The translations under genes were made by a program, and so were the position numbers. From positions 835,001 to 899,000 of the forward strand of contig JACBKR010000781.1 in NCBI GenBank assembly GCA_014218235.1: a stretch of DNA of 64,000 bases. The letters run 5' to 3'. The notes beneath the pieces are model-generated. The model was not told the DNA's origin. It did not search any database and saw only the letters and a program-made list of their open reading frames with translations. The stretch is from Colocasia esculenta. Lineage: Eukaryota; Streptophyta; Magnoliopsida; Alismatales; Araceae. Positions within the stretch are counted from its first letter, which is position 1, and each line of letters opens with the position of its first letter. Below are positions 22,773 to 34,778 of the stretch, piece after piece.

Positions 22773-25700
22773 ATGGAGCTTGCTCTGTTCTGCACCAGGG
22801 TCACCGTTCTCATCTTCCTTCTGGCCCTCTACTCGCCCTGCAAGTTCATCCAGAGCCCTGTGGAGTTTGGCTCCTTAAACTTCCTCCAAACCACCACCAC
22901 GTCCTCCCTCGACTTCGGGCGGATCCTCTTCAACTCCCCTTCTGTGGTTCTGAGGCCCCAGTCTCCCAAGGACATCTCCATCCTCCTTAGCGGCCTCTCT
23001 GCGTCCTCCTACAGCAAGGCCACCGTCGCAGCGCGGGGGGCGGGGCACTCCATCCATGGCCAGTCCCAGACGCCCGATGGCATTGTCGTGGAAATGGACT
23101 CCCTCCCGAACAACATAGTGATACACAGGAAGGGAGATGGGGAGGCCGGCGTCTCCTACGCGGATGTGAGCGGCGGGACGCTCTGGGTAGAGCTCCTGAG
23201 GGAGAGCCTCAAGGTGGGGCTGGCGCCCAGGTCCTGGACGGACTACCTCTATCTTAGCATTGGCGGAACCCTTTCGAACGGCGGCATCAGCGGCCAGACT
23301 TTTAAGTATGGCCCCCAGATCAGTAACGTGCTCCAACTCGATGTGGTGACTGGTAAAGCTCGGCCCATCGTCGCCTCCATCGATGCCTAGTTGCATGCTT
23401 CTCCATCGCTTTTCCGATCCCTTTTCTCGTTTCTAACTGTTTTTTTTTCCTGCCTCCGTTATTTGTCTGTGAGACAGGAAACGGAGAGCTTGTTACATGC
23501 TCATCCACAAGCAACTCGGAACTTTTCTACGCAGTGTTAGGCGGGTTGGGCCAATTTGGCATCATAACCAGCGCAAGAATCCTGCTGCAAGATGCTCCAC
23601 AGAAGGTAATTAAACCCTCGCCATCTCATCTCTGTTTGGGTTCTTCCTGTAAACTTGTTCTCTCTGATTTGTTTGGGAAAAGAAGAAGAAGAAGAAGAGC
23701 TTTTTCTTTTTGCTGAAAAGCTTGGTCTCGCGTTGTCTGTGAATCTGATTTTCGTTACTTTCTAACTTGGTTTTATTGTTTTTAGATAGAACTGGGTATT
23801 CATATTCGTGTGACATGACCAGGTGAAATGGGTCAGGGCGTTCTATGATGACTTCGAGGTCTTCACCAGGGACCAGGAGCTGCTGGTTTCCAAGCCGGAC
23901 ATGGTGGACTACGTCGAGGGGTTCATGGTGTTGAACGAGCAATCACTCCGGAGCTCCTACATTGCCTTCCCGGCGCAGCTGGACTTCACCCTAGATCTCA
24001 GCAAGGGCAGCCGCAAGGTCTACTACTGCTTGGAGTTCGCAGTCCACGACTACCAGCTATTGGAATCCAATGCGGATCAGGTAACGCCACCATGCATCCC
24101 CTGCTCTTCCCAACGCAGTGTCGCACCTATGTTACTTCTCATAAATAGAAACCTAAAACTCGTGAAACCGGCTTTGGATTCTTGCCCCAGATATGACATG
24201 AAAAGCTAAAACCTAATCTTCTCTCTTTCAAGGTCGTGGAGGAGATCAAGAGGCAGCTCCGGTACATCCCCATGCTCGTGTACAGCGTCGAGGTGTCCTA
24301 CTTCGATTTCCTGAACAGGGTTGGGATGGAAGAGGTGAGCCTGAGGAGGAGGGGACTGTGGGACGTGCCCCACCCCTGGCTGAACATGTTCGTGCCCAAG
24401 TCTGGTATTGCCAGGTTCAAAGATTTGCTGTTGGAGAGCATCTCGGCGGAGGACTTCGAGGGACCTCTGTTGATATACCCAATACTGAGAGACAAGTAAG
24501 AAACTGGAAACCACCCACTCCCCCTCTATCTCGTCTCCCAACAACAAATCAACCAAAGAAAACAAGAAGAAACCACCCCTTCTCTCTCGTCTAGTAGTCT
24601 TTTACCTACAAAAAGGCCCGTCCATCTCTGCCTTGTACCGTCACGCGCGATGGATTTCCTTTTTGTCCCTTAATTCCATAGGATTTGTTTTTCACAGTAA
24701 AAGATACATATATATTTATACTACCTTCCGGCGGCCGGTGGCCTCAACCAACACACCCCTCTCCTTCATCAAATACTGCCTCCCGGAGTACTTGCGGTGT
24801 TTGGCAGCGGGTCCCCTTATTTGGGGACTGTGGCACTAATGTTGCAGCCCTGCCGCGGTAGGTCTCCAGGCCGTGGTGTCAAGTCCTTCGTACAGAATTC
24901 AGGCAGGCCTTTGATCTGGACGATCCAATCAGGAGTGCCATCTCATAGATTGATATCTTCCTCTCCGTCCCCTCCCCCCGTCCCTCGTCATGTGAGGAGA
25001 TGATGGGGGATGGGATGATTCGGCATGCTGGGCTAGTATTTGGCAACCCATGGAAAAGGTGGTAACAGGGTGGTACTGTTACCCCCCAAAAGCAAGCAGG
25101 GTATCCTAGAAGAGAAGGCATGGGAGATATTCGCATCTACGAATAGCGCCATGTCCTGTTATAAAGGCTGTACGCACTATATATGCACCCCTCGCCCAAC
25201 AGCACCTTGTCAGCTCTCTCTCTCTATGTCTGCTGGAGGGACGACGTATGTTTGGTCTGCAGCTGCAGCCAATGCTTTTTCTGGAAAGGCACTCTCTCTC
25301 TACCTTGGGGACCATTCCACATTTCCTCTAATGTTCATCCTACTACCCTTTCCATCTTCTCTTCGACGCTTTGCAACGTTGCAGGCCGCAGCTTTTTGAT
25401 GGCAGCGGCAGCAGAGTTCTGCCATGGAGACCACGAGAAACACTTTTTAATGGCCCTTCTCTTCCCCCCTCATGGCTCATATTACATGACAGTGGTTAAG
25501 CTTTTTTTTTTTCGACGACGGTTCTTCGGCTAATACATGACATATAGAGATGTTGCAACAATTCTAATAAAAGCCCTCTCTTTGTCTCTCTCTCAACAGA
25601 TGGGATTCCAACACATCGGCAGTGCTGCCGAAGGCCTCCCCTCCCAAGGAGAACGTCCTGTACATAGTGGGCATCCTGCGGTCCGCGAACCCCAGCACCT

Positions 25701-25984
25701 GCTCGTCGCAGTGCCTGCGCGACCTTCTCCGCCATAACCGGCATATCGTCCAGGTCGCCACGGCGGCCGGTGCGGGGGGCAGCCCGCCACTCATCGGGGC
25801 GAAGCAGTATCTGCCCTACTACTCCGTGCAGTCGCAGTGGCGGGAGCACTTCGGCAGCAAGTGGCAGCGGTTCCTGGCGCGAAAGTCGCAGTTCGACCCG
25901 CTCGCGGTGCTCGCACCCGGGCAGAGCATCTTCCAGCGCAAATACTCCCTCTCCGACCCAACCACCGCCCACCCTTCCCAATGA
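22773..25984 (+). CDS. CKX: Cytokinin dehydrogenase (cytokinin oxidase), five exons
   Basis: This FAD enzyme breaks down isoprenoid cytokinins by oxidising the side chain, usually in the apoplast, vacuole or ER. Exons are 22773-23352, 23478-23605, 23823-24080, 24233-24495 and 25600-25984. All introns are GT-AG and the joined frame is 1614 nt, 537 residues, normal for the family. The N-terminus is a hydrophobic signal peptide (about residues 5-22). The FAD-linking GHS motif lies in RGAGHSIHGQ, with His92 as the covalent site. PRSWTDYL, GGTLSNGGISGQ and LGGLGQFGIIT follow. The C-terminal domain ends with HFGSKW and FDPLAVLAPGQSIF, as expected. The start fits because it gives the signal peptide and follows a TATA box by 140 bp. 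The four-intron structure is typical of plant CKX genes. A hAT MITE lies in the promoter. Nothing in the frame looks broken. Confidence 0.96.
24496..25599 (+). other. Intron 4 of the CKX gene (1104 bp)
   Basis: This is by far the largest intron of the gene; the others are 125, 217 and 152 bp. It begins GTAAGAA and ends CTCTCAACAG. No transposon termini or separate gene were recognised within it. Confidence 0.85.
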
Positions 25985-26364
25985 CGAGCATACCATGTAG
26001 TGCCCTTCCCCGTTTTTTTTTTTTCTTTTTGCTTAATCAAAACATGTATGCGCAAGAGGGATCTGAGGATTCACGGAGAGGGGAGAAGAGGGAGCGCGCC
26101 AGGCTTGGAGAAACACGAGACAGAATCTACCGGGTGGTCGATCTCTATTTACTCAGCCATGGGAGTTTCAAGGACACCCCCCATCTTGGGTTGCCCTGGG
26201 TTGTCTGTACAGATGAGGAGCAGATCTTTAGAAAAAGAAAGTAAAAAAAACTTGTGTTCCCCTCTTCAGACAAGCAAAGGCGAAGAAACAAAAAAAAATG
26301 TTCATTTTTCGAGACTCCCGGATGGAAATAGATGCTGGTGCAGCAATTCATGGGGCCTTTTTAG
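25985..26364. other. CKX 3' untranslated/downstream region
   Basis: A T-run follows the stop codon. No clear polyadenylation signal can be assigned with confidence and no other gene is seen. Confidence 0.4.
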
Positions 26365-27945
26365 TGAGATTTAGTAAAATAATCTTTTTAATAAATATTT
26401 ATTTATATCCTATTTTAGCATATTTATAAAAAAATATGTTTCATTCTTGCCATATGAGAAAACTTGTCACATTCTCTTTTTTCTCTCTCTTAACGTCAAT
26501 CTCCTTAAAATTCTGTCTTTGAAAGAGAGAAATTGAGAAAGAGATGAAGCGGGTTGCTAAGAGAAATAGTGGGTGTGCGAGAGAGAGAGAGAGATGTGCA
26601 GAGGGGGGAAGAGAGGTGTGTGCAGAAGAGAGAGTGAGAAAGATATTTGTACAAATATATGGTAGATTATATAAATATGTTATAACTATATAGATATATA
26701 GCAATTTATATAAACATTTTACAGCATACACAAGTATGTTGTATTTTACATTATATGTTACGATTTACACAAATATAATATAATAATAAAGTTTACACAA
26801 GTATGATGTAATTTATGTAAATATGTTGCAACTTACATAAATATATAAATATGTTACAATTTATACAAATACTCAGTAGCTTATACACAAATATATTACA
26901 ACCCACTCAAATACACATGCAATAACTTATACAAATATATTTTAGTTTACATATATATATTGTAACTTACATAAATATATCACAATTGACATAAATATGA
27001 TGTAACTTATATAATATGATGTAATAGTACAACTTTTACAAATATACTATAACTTACACAAATATGTCGCATAAGTATATCATAACTTAAACAAATATAG
27101 TATAGTAATATAGTTTACATAAATATATAAATATATTGTAACTTATATAAATATGTAATAATTTATACACAAATATATTACAACTTGCACATACACAAAT
27201 ATACAGTAACTTACACAAACATACTACAATTTACACATATATTGTAACTTAAACATATTACAATTGACATAAATATGGTGTAACTTACACAAATATGATA
27301 TAGTAGTATAACTTATACAAATATATTACAACTTACAAAAATATATTGTAATTTTACAAGTATGTCACAACTTAAATAAATATGCTATAGTAGGTCAGTT
27401 TGCACAAATTTGTTTGAGGTTAATTGCATAAGTTGTAATATATTTGTATAGTTCAAAAACTAATTGTGTAGCTTAAGTGACACCTCTCTTTCACTCACCC
27501 ACCCACAGCTCTCTCTCTCTCTCTCATTCAACACCTACTACATTGCTCTCTCTCTATCTCACTCACCCTCAACTTATATTGGTCCCTCTCTCTCTAGCAC
27601 CCCTGCACCATCAATCCACCCTCTCTCTCTCGCTATCCCATACACATTTATGTCCCATGCAACCCTTATCTCTCTCTCTCACGGCCCCACGCACCTAACC
27701 TATCACGCACCATCTCATATACACTCACACTCTATGCATCTATCTCTCTCTCTTTCTCTCACATAGTCAACTCCCCCACCCTTTCTCTCTCTTAATTGAT
27801 GAGATTGACATGACATAAATAAGAGAAAGAAGTAAAAAAATATGTTAAGTTTGCTCACATGTAAAAATTGTACTTATTTTTATAAATATGTTAGAACGAG
27901 ATATATCTAGATAAATATTTATTTAAAAAGATTATCTAAAAAAAT
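26365..27945. mobile_element. Long-inverted-repeat element with internal AT minisatellite
   Basis: The left arm (about 26365-26520; AATAATCTTTTTAATAAATATTTAT, then a CATATTTATAAAAA block) matches the reverse complement of the right arm (about 27770-27945). A GA-run inside the left arm (26578-26595) and CT-runs at 27509-27780 extend the symmetry. The centre (26640-27400) is a degenerate array. Exact ends and target duplication were not resolved. The superfamily is unknown and no protein is encoded. Confidence 0.55.
26640..27400 (+). repeat. Degenerate AT minisatellite
   Basis: Variants of ACTTACACAAATATATTAC (about 20-24 bp) repeat across some 760 bp with many point differences. The only structure is the repeated CAAATAT/CTTA(C/T) alternation. 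Confidence 0.7.
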
Positions 27946-28849
27946 TTCTATTTCTACGACTTTTATACGGGATGTCGCAATAAATATGAAATCTGGGTCT
28001 TCCTTGTCGGGAAGAAGTTAGCACGACGCAAGTTTCTAAAGAGATACGGGAGATCACTTCTGAGACCGATGTTTCCCTTTTTTTTTTCCCCTCCTTTTCT
28101 TTAATACCTACAGTAGAGTTTTTTTATTTCTCCCCGTAGACGAGAATGGCGAGAGACGTCCGAATTGGCCGCGTCTCCTTAGAAGCTTCCCACGCTGCTC
28201 CAGCGCGTTCCCGCCGCCCGCCCGCCGCCCGCCCGCCTGCGCTGCACAACAGAACAGACAGCAGCACAGGCCAGGAGGTCCCCCCCTCCCTCACCCATTG
28301 CACCGGCCCTGTTAGATCACTCAACACAACGGCCCATGTATACATCCTTGGACGTCCTTCCCACCCCCTTTTTTTTTTTGTTGGACTCCTTTATAATAGA
28401 AAGCCAATTTCTCCTACAAGGCGTCCATTGGCAAGGCCCAATAGGAATCGAATCTACAACATGTGTTGCAAAATACGGCATACTGTGACGAGGAGAGCAT
28501 AGCAGCATTAGAACTTCTTCGAGTGTAAAGTAACCACCAACCAGGAATTATGACTCTCCAAAAACCTTGGGCTTCAAGTTTGCATGTTGTTCGAATCACA
28601 TAAATCACAAATAGAATATGTTGTTCGAATCATATCATGTTAAAGTTTAATTGAATTGGCTTTTGCAACTCAATTATACGTACCATTCCTAATGAATAAT
28701 ATATTGTCAACATATAATATGAGAAAAATAATTACACTCCCACTTATTTTTTTATAGACACAAGACTCATCTTCATTATTAATTAAGTCGTGAGATTTAA
28801 ATACCTCGTCAAATCTCAAATTTCAATTTTGTGAAGCCTATTTTATTCC
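27946..28849. other. Intergenic DNA
   Basis: A short GC-rich patch (28140-28320) has an open frame beginning MARDVRIGRV, but low-complexity proline/arginine content and no domain. The rest is AT-rich with no recognised element. Confidence 0.35.
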
Positions 28850-29565
28850 ATAAATGGATCTTCTAAGTCTGTAGGCTCTCTGAGAATATTCATTGGATGT
28901 GAGGATCTTATTCTGTATCATATACGCCTCCTCCTCAAGATTTCTGTTGAGGAAGACTGTCTTCACATTGTCAAATTTCATATTTCTGATACATAGTTAT
29001 AACAAGTAAGATCCTTATATATGGAGTTAATCATGGCAACTGAAGAGATGGTTTCATCATAATAAATATTTTATCTTTGACGATAACCATTGGCCACTAA
29101 CATATAACCTTGTAGATTTCCTTCTTGTTATCTGCTCTATTTGTTTTTTTTATAGATCCCCTTACAATCAATAAATATAATATCTTTAGGTGGATCCACA
29201 AAATTTCAAACTTCGTTCGAATACATGGAGTTCATTTAAGACTTCATGGCTTCGAGCCATTTGTCAAAATCAATATCTGATATTGCTTTTGAGCACATCT
29301 TCAAATCATTATCCGGGTCATAAGTCTCTTTCTGCTTCATCTTAGATATTATTTGTCCCATACATCTCTCAAGAAATACAAGGACTCGAGTGGACCAGCA
29401 TAAAGTTGGTAAAATATTTACTTGTGTCTCAATCTCAATAGCCGGATGGTTAGAGTTCATTTGTGGTTCTAACATTTCTTCTAAGTTTATCATGCTCTCA
29501 ATTAATGATCCCATCAATAAATATTCTTTCTCGAAAAACACTACATTCTTAGTTACAAACATGGT
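28850..29565 (-). pseudogene. Ty1/copia polyprotein fragment (integrase C-end to reverse transcriptase start)
   Basis: The - strand from 29562 reads through a region ending KWLEAMKS at 29236, the usual junction before the copia reverse transcriptase. Below that, broken frames still show NSMYSNEV, the VDPPKDI segment, VANGYRQR and a late VFLN-type motif. Stop codons and frameshifts interrupt it several times. No LTR or RNase H was found attached. It is an old, truncated copy with no expected activity. Confidence 0.72.
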
Positions 29566-29635
29566 AGATCGAAAATAATGCTTGGCTTGTCGATTCGGGT
29601 AGAGGGGCCTCTACTTAAATCGGGGGTAGTTTTCT

Positions 29636-29975
29636 CAGTGAATTACAGTTCTATCAAAAATTAAACAATAAATTAAATATCTAATAAAAATATCTAATTA
29701 ATTTATATTTTAATTATTTTATTTTCGAACATATTGTTGATGTCTTTAAATGTAAAAAAAATATTAATTAAGAGTCTCTAATTATAACATAAAAAATTTT
29801 CTTGTAACAGAATTTAACGCAACAGGAGATAACAATTATTATAGTGAATTACAACTCTATTAAAAATAGAAAATAAATCAAATATTTAATAAAAATTTCT
29901 TATTAATTTATATTTTAATTATTTTATTGTCGAACCTAATCGTTTATGTGTTTAAATGTAGAAAAATATTTAACA
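29636..29975. repeat. AT-rich direct duplication, about 205-bp offset
   Basis: The block starting GTGAATTACAGTTCTATC near 29637 recurs as GTGAATTACAACTCTATT near 29843. Both copies share AATTTATATTTTAATTATTTTATT and a CGAAC segment. Nothing codes here. Confidence 0.6.
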
Positions 29976-30274
29976 ACTAGCCTTCATACAGGGAGCTGAG
30001 TCTAGCAACCTTCACATAGGATCATCACCTGGTCGGGTACAAAATCATTCTCATGGGAGTTACTTATATTAATTCATCCCTAAAGTTGTTAGCATGGTGA
30101 CAAACTTATTGAATGTGATGTTATATCTTCTATGCAAATTGTTCTTAAATCCTAGAACCTCTAGTGCTATATGGGCATTTTTATTGACTCAAATATGAAG
30201 CAAATTTTAAATTTGGCGTGCTCTTAGGTCATGTTTGGTAACATGATAGGACTGGCTAGAATAAGGATGATATT

Positions 30275-31090
30275 TGTTACGGTCTGTTCACTATGGCCCC
30301 TGAGGCCGAGATGAATGACATGTCGATGTCGGCCGAGCTGAATGTGGCCAAGTTGAATTCGAGGCCGACATACCCTTCGTGCTCCACGTCATGAAGACTT
30401 GCAGTACTCCCAAGATGTCTCAAAGGTAGACACTCCGACGTTCAAGTCAATTGTTAGCCGAGAAGAATGGTCTAACTAGAGGAGCAGAATAGCATATCTA
30501 AGAACGTCGAGCGTACACGTATATATACTTGGCTGATCAGTAGTCCTGAATCGTCAGTCGTTCGTGCGGATCTCGTGCCACAATGCCGCAACCGTCGTTC
30601 CATGTCAGTCAGATCGTGGACTTTATGGCTGCCATTATGATTCGCATGATCTACACATGTTATCCCCATGTTCGAGTTAATTAGTCGTCACACAAGTCAC
30701 AACGCCCGAGATTCTAGCGAGCCATTGCGCCCTCCGCGTCAGAGGAAACCGACCTCCTCATCCTCAAACATCGACTTTAGGAAACCTCTCTCATCTCGAT
30801 CTTATCTAGAGATGAGCCATGTCGGTCTAAAGTAACCTCCCTCATCTCCGCCTTGCTCAGAGATGAGCTTGGTCGGCATCTCCACCATCTCAGCATTCGG
30901 TAGCCTCCACGTCGGCCATCAAAAGCTACAGGTCAGTTACACGACCTCAATAACCTCTACATCGATCATCACGTCGACTTTCAGGACATCTTAGACTTAC
31001 ACGTCAGTCATCATGACGTCTTCCACATCGGTTATCATAATGTCTTTGACTTAAGACGTACAAAACGTGTGACACCTACCCGTGTCAACA
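30275..31090 (+). mobile_element. Possible LTR or LTR fragment
   Basis: A GC-rich island in AT-rich DNA starts TGTTACGGTC and ends CGTGTCAACA, giving TG...CA ends about 816 bp apart. A TATATATACTT motif lies near 30519. Repeated CACGTCRGTCATCA-like motifs fill the 3' half. The flanking five bases (ATATT and TCTAA) do not match, so the boundaries or the whole call may be wrong. Confidence 0.3.
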
Positions 31091-31226
31091 TCTAATGCAA
31101 AAATCAAATTGTTCCGTTCAGTAAGTATGAGTTATGATATATCTCAGGACCCTGACTGGTTAATTCTGAATGACGTCGACGGATTGTGATGAAGATCTTC
31201 TCTTTTTTTCTTTTTTCTTTTTTTTT

Positions 31227-31254
31227 GGGGGGGGGGGGGGGGGGGGGGGGGGGG
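31227..31254 (+). repeat. 28-base G homopolymer after a T-rich run
   Basis: Twenty-eight consecutive G residues follow a T-rich tract (31201-31226). Such a length is unusual in plant DNA and prone to sequencing error. Confidence 0.9.
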
Positions 31255-31859
31255 ACAAGATCTACGGAGCTGCAAATAAGACATCTCCCACTTCTTTAAT
31301 TACCAGCTTGTACACTGAAGATTCAATTCATATTACTCTGAAGGTTTTGCTGGGCTTGGATGTGGATTTTGGTATATATGCTTTATGGTGATATATTGCA
31401 TGAATTCCAAATTTGTACATTGATTTCTTTTTAAATATAGTTTTAGCATCGCTTATCAACGTATTATTGATGCATATAAAAATATAGGTGTGAGATCGTA
31501 TCATGGCCCTACTTTTTGGAAATTGTGAGATTTGAGGAGGAAAAGAGCGGCAATAAAGCACATCATAATCTACTCTCGCGGGGATCTTGCTTTGACCGTT
31601 GGGGTTCTAACCGTTGCTCATCTTCTCTTCATTTGTCTTAATCAGACTTTAGTGGTCTTCGAGGTCTGTAAGCATAGAAAAGAGTGTTAGCATAAAAAAG
31701 TGTTTACAAAGATAACAGTGCATGCTACTGTGTTTCTGCTAACATGATAAAAATAGCAGTTCATATCTTTTTCTGACAAGACTCTGAAATACGCATGCAG
31801 CTTTTTCTGTCAAAAGATATTTGACTTGTCTTTAGGCGCCAAAAAGCACTTAAACAATT

Positions 31860-32350
31860 GTGTTTGAATTGAAGTGAATCGTTGTTTAAGTTACTTATCA
31901 AATCGTTATACTTATAAGACTTTAACAAAATGATATGAATCTTAACAAATCGATGTGAGAAGCAAATCGTTGTTCTTACTTATGAAATCGTTATGAGAAC
32001 AAATCGATTTGATCACTTGAGAAATCGATGTGAGAATAAATCGTTGTTTCTCACTTATCAAATAGTTATGAAGGAAAATCGAAGTGAGGGCAAATCGTTG
32101 CGCTCACTTATCAAATCGTTATGAGCCTTAACGAATCGTTATAGAAGGCAAATCAATGTGAGGGCAAATCGTTGCGCTCACTTATCAAATCGTTACGAGA
32201 CCTAAATCGATGTGAGCCTTAATGAATCGTTATGAAGGGCAAATAAAATCAATTAAGACCAAATCGTTGTAGCGCTTATAAAATCGATCAAGATAAATCG
32301 TTGTAGCACTTATTAATTTGGCACTTGAACTGAAATCGATGTATATAGAT
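31860..32350. repeat. Interspersed AAATCGTT/AAATCGATGTGAG array in the copia 3' LTR
   Basis: Short motifs AAATCGTTGCGCTCACTTATC, AAATCGTTATGAG and AATCGATGTGAG recur many times in one orientation. A larger unit of about 100 bp is visible at 32091-32215. The array lies in the U3-like half of the LTR. Confidence 0.7.
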
Positions 32351-32959
32351 TAGACATCGATTTTATCATTTTAGTGCGCCTTAAAATAATCATAAATATT
32401 GATGAAACAATCTAATCATAAATTTTGTTAGCACCAAAATATGAAGGTAATAAAGAGTGGTTCAACAATCTTCCCCTTTTTGGTGATGACAAAATTTATG
32501 TGAATTTTCTAACACAAATATATGAAGCATAGAAAATGCAGAAAATTCATAGAACATACAAATTCTCCCCCTTTTTGTCACTAACTAAAAAGGAAGGATC
32601 TTACCATGCATTCTCTCCCCTTTGAGAAAATTTCTTACCATTGAGGGGTTCAACAATAATAGATATTTAATGAATAACTCTCCCTTAGTGAAGGCTCCCC
32701 CTGAGCATGAGACTCCCCCTTAATGTGAGGCAAGTCAGATCTTGTTGCTCTTGACCTTATACATGTTGATTGTCAAGTCTTCAAGATTTTTATCTGCATA
32801 CATCTTAACAGTAAACTTGTAAACATTGTAAGTAGCAATTAAAAAAATTCAATATTTATGACTACTCCCTGTTCAGATGAGATTTGGATGAAGAGTTGGC
32901 AGTCACTCTTGCCTTGAGCATCCTTGATCCTGATGCTCCAAGGCTACCATGCAAACAAC

Positions 32960-34717
32960 TTATTCAGAAATAGGTACCCAAATATTTTTGGGTTCTTGAT
33001 TGTTAGATGCATGAAAATATCCTTTCGGGATCCATACTAGGTGCCTTGTTGTGCAGGTGTTTACAGTGTGTCCTAATTTATTGCAATGAGAACAACACTG
33101 AATGTAATCTAGTTTGCAGTTTAGAACACAATTTTTAGAAACATTTTTCTTTTGATAAGACTTGTTCATTTCAGAGGCCTTTTTATGAGGCATTTTGGTT
33201 TCTTTTACAAATTTTGGCAAATGATATTTTCCTAGATTTATGGCTTGTTTTTCTTTTTCCGGAGGAATGTATCCAAGCCCTTGTTTATTATTTCCATATT
33301 TTGATCCTCTTAAGCATAGAGCTAGAGATGTTTTTCCTTGAGTTAATTTCTTAACTGATTCTTTTAAATACATATTTTCTTCAGTTAGAGTTTTTAATTT
33401 TTCTTCTAACTCTAACTTCTCATTATTCTTACTTTTCAAATCTTCATTTAAAAGATGATTATTATCTTTACTGACCTTTAGTTATTTTTCCAATGTTCCA
33501 TTTCTGATTTAAGATCAGAATTAGTATTTTCCAAACAAGTAAGGTTGTTCTTGATATTTTTCAATTCTTTTACAACAACCTTGTGTTTATCATAAAGTTC
33601 ATTAAAGACTTCTTCCAAGTCTTCAGATTCTGACTCTGAATTTGTGCATGAATTAAAAAATGAGTTAGAATGTACCTCATCTAGTCCTACCATGAGGGCT
33701 AGATTTACTTGCTCTTTCTCTGAACTTGAGCTTGATGAGTCTGAGCTTGTGTCCTTTTCATTTTCCCAAGCAGCCGCCATGGCTTTTCTTTTGAACTTTT
33801 TGTGCTGTTTCTTGGACTTCTCGGTTTGACCAGTCTTCTTGAGTCTTGGACAGTTTGGTCTTAGATGTCTAGGTTTTCTGCATTCATAGCAGACTAGTTC
33901 TTTCTCCTTCTTTGGATCCTTCTTGATCCATTTTTCTTCTTCTTTAAAATCTTCTAAAGTTTGGACAGTACTTCATCAACATCACTGTCTTCAGATCCTG
34001 CAATTTTTTAGCTAGAAGAAGAAGAAGTGGAAGGAGCAGCTACCACTTTAAGAGCATTAGTATATTTCTTCTTAGATGAGCTTTCAGATAATCGCTCCAT
34101 ATTTATTTCATGTGCCATGAGAGAACCTATTAAATTATCAATCGACAATTTGGTTAAATCATGGGCCTCTTCAATAGCAGTTACTTTAGGTGTCCATGAA
34201 ATAGTTAAGGACCTAAGTATCTTCCTAACGGTTTCCTTATTAGAAAGAGTTTTACCAAGAGAGCTTTAACCAACTACTATACTTGAAAATCTATTATACA
34301 TCTGAGTAATATTTTCGTTTGGAAGTATTTTAAATTGTTCATATTGAGAGACAAGAATATCTATCCTAGTTTGTTTCACTTTATCTATTCCTTCATAAGT
34401 TATCTGCAGTTTATCTCACATTTCTTTTGCAGATTTACATGCAGAAACTCTACTAAATTCCTTTTGGATAAAACACAACATAAATAGTTCTTAGCTTTGT
34501 AATTTAATGATGATTTATTTTTATATGTTGTTGTAATAGCAGTAGTACCTTCAGCAGGAACAATAACATAATCTCCTACCTCAATTACCTGCCACAGATC
34601 AAAGTATGTGCCTCGAATGAAGCATTACATCCTCATTTTCCAGTATTGGTAGTCCTCTCCATCAAAAAATGGAGGTCTAGTGACTGATTGACCTTCAGCA
34701 TATCCTTGAGCTGCCAT
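32960..34717 (-). pseudogene. copia gag (UBN2-type, two zinc knuckles), broken
   Basis: The frame opens with MAAQGYAEGQ at 34717 and soon reaches FFDGEDYQYWK, the typical start of SIRE-type gag. It then hits a stop, and the capsid-like segment continues in other frames with several stops. A CX2CX4HX4C knuckle (CYECRKPRHLRPNC) lies at about 33895-33850. An acidic, serine-rich and coiled-coil-like stretch follows (33780-33478), then a second knuckle (CSHCNKLGHTVNTC, about 33093-33052). It ends with IWVPISE and a stop at 32960. The product would be the capsid/nucleocapsid polyprotein; this copy cannot make one. Confidence 0.78.
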
Positions 34718-34763
34718 GGATCATTGCTCTAAGATCGTTGGATCTTCTTTGAATATTCAGAGA

Positions 34764-34778
34764 CCCGCTTTGATACCA
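34764..34778 (-). other. Primer-binding site of the copia element
   Basis: The - strand reads TGGTATCAAAGCGGG two bases after the LTR end CCAACA. This is the initiator-methionine tRNA type of primer site used by plant copia elements. Confidence 0.8.

Noticed and set aside
23353..23390. Extension of CKX exon 1 to an in-frame stop
   Set aside because: The conserved LDVVTG..GE segment continues only if the GTAAAG donor at 23353 is used and the frame resumes at 23478.
22875..23396. 173-codon open frame on the - strand
   Set aside because: It is the complement of CKX exon 1, which has a clear, complete family match on the + strand.
25496..25996. 166-codon open frame on the - strand
   Set aside because: It is the complement of CKX exon 5 and has no independent support.
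27464..27766. Open frame rich in Ser/Leu/His
   Set aside because: It is a translation of CT-repeats inside the inverted-repeat element.
28146..28502. 118-codon frame starting MARDVRIGRV
   Set aside because: It has proline/arginine/alanine bias in a short GC-rich patch and no domain or neighbouring exon.
30275..31090. Calling this GC-rich block a confident solo LTR
   Set aside because: The five bases on each side (ATATT and TCTAA) do not match, and no partner copy is present, so confidence was kept low.
31860..32350. CRISPR-like spaced repeats
   Set aside because: The spacing is irregular, the repeats are degenerate, and the setting is a plant LTR, so a CRISPR array is excluded.
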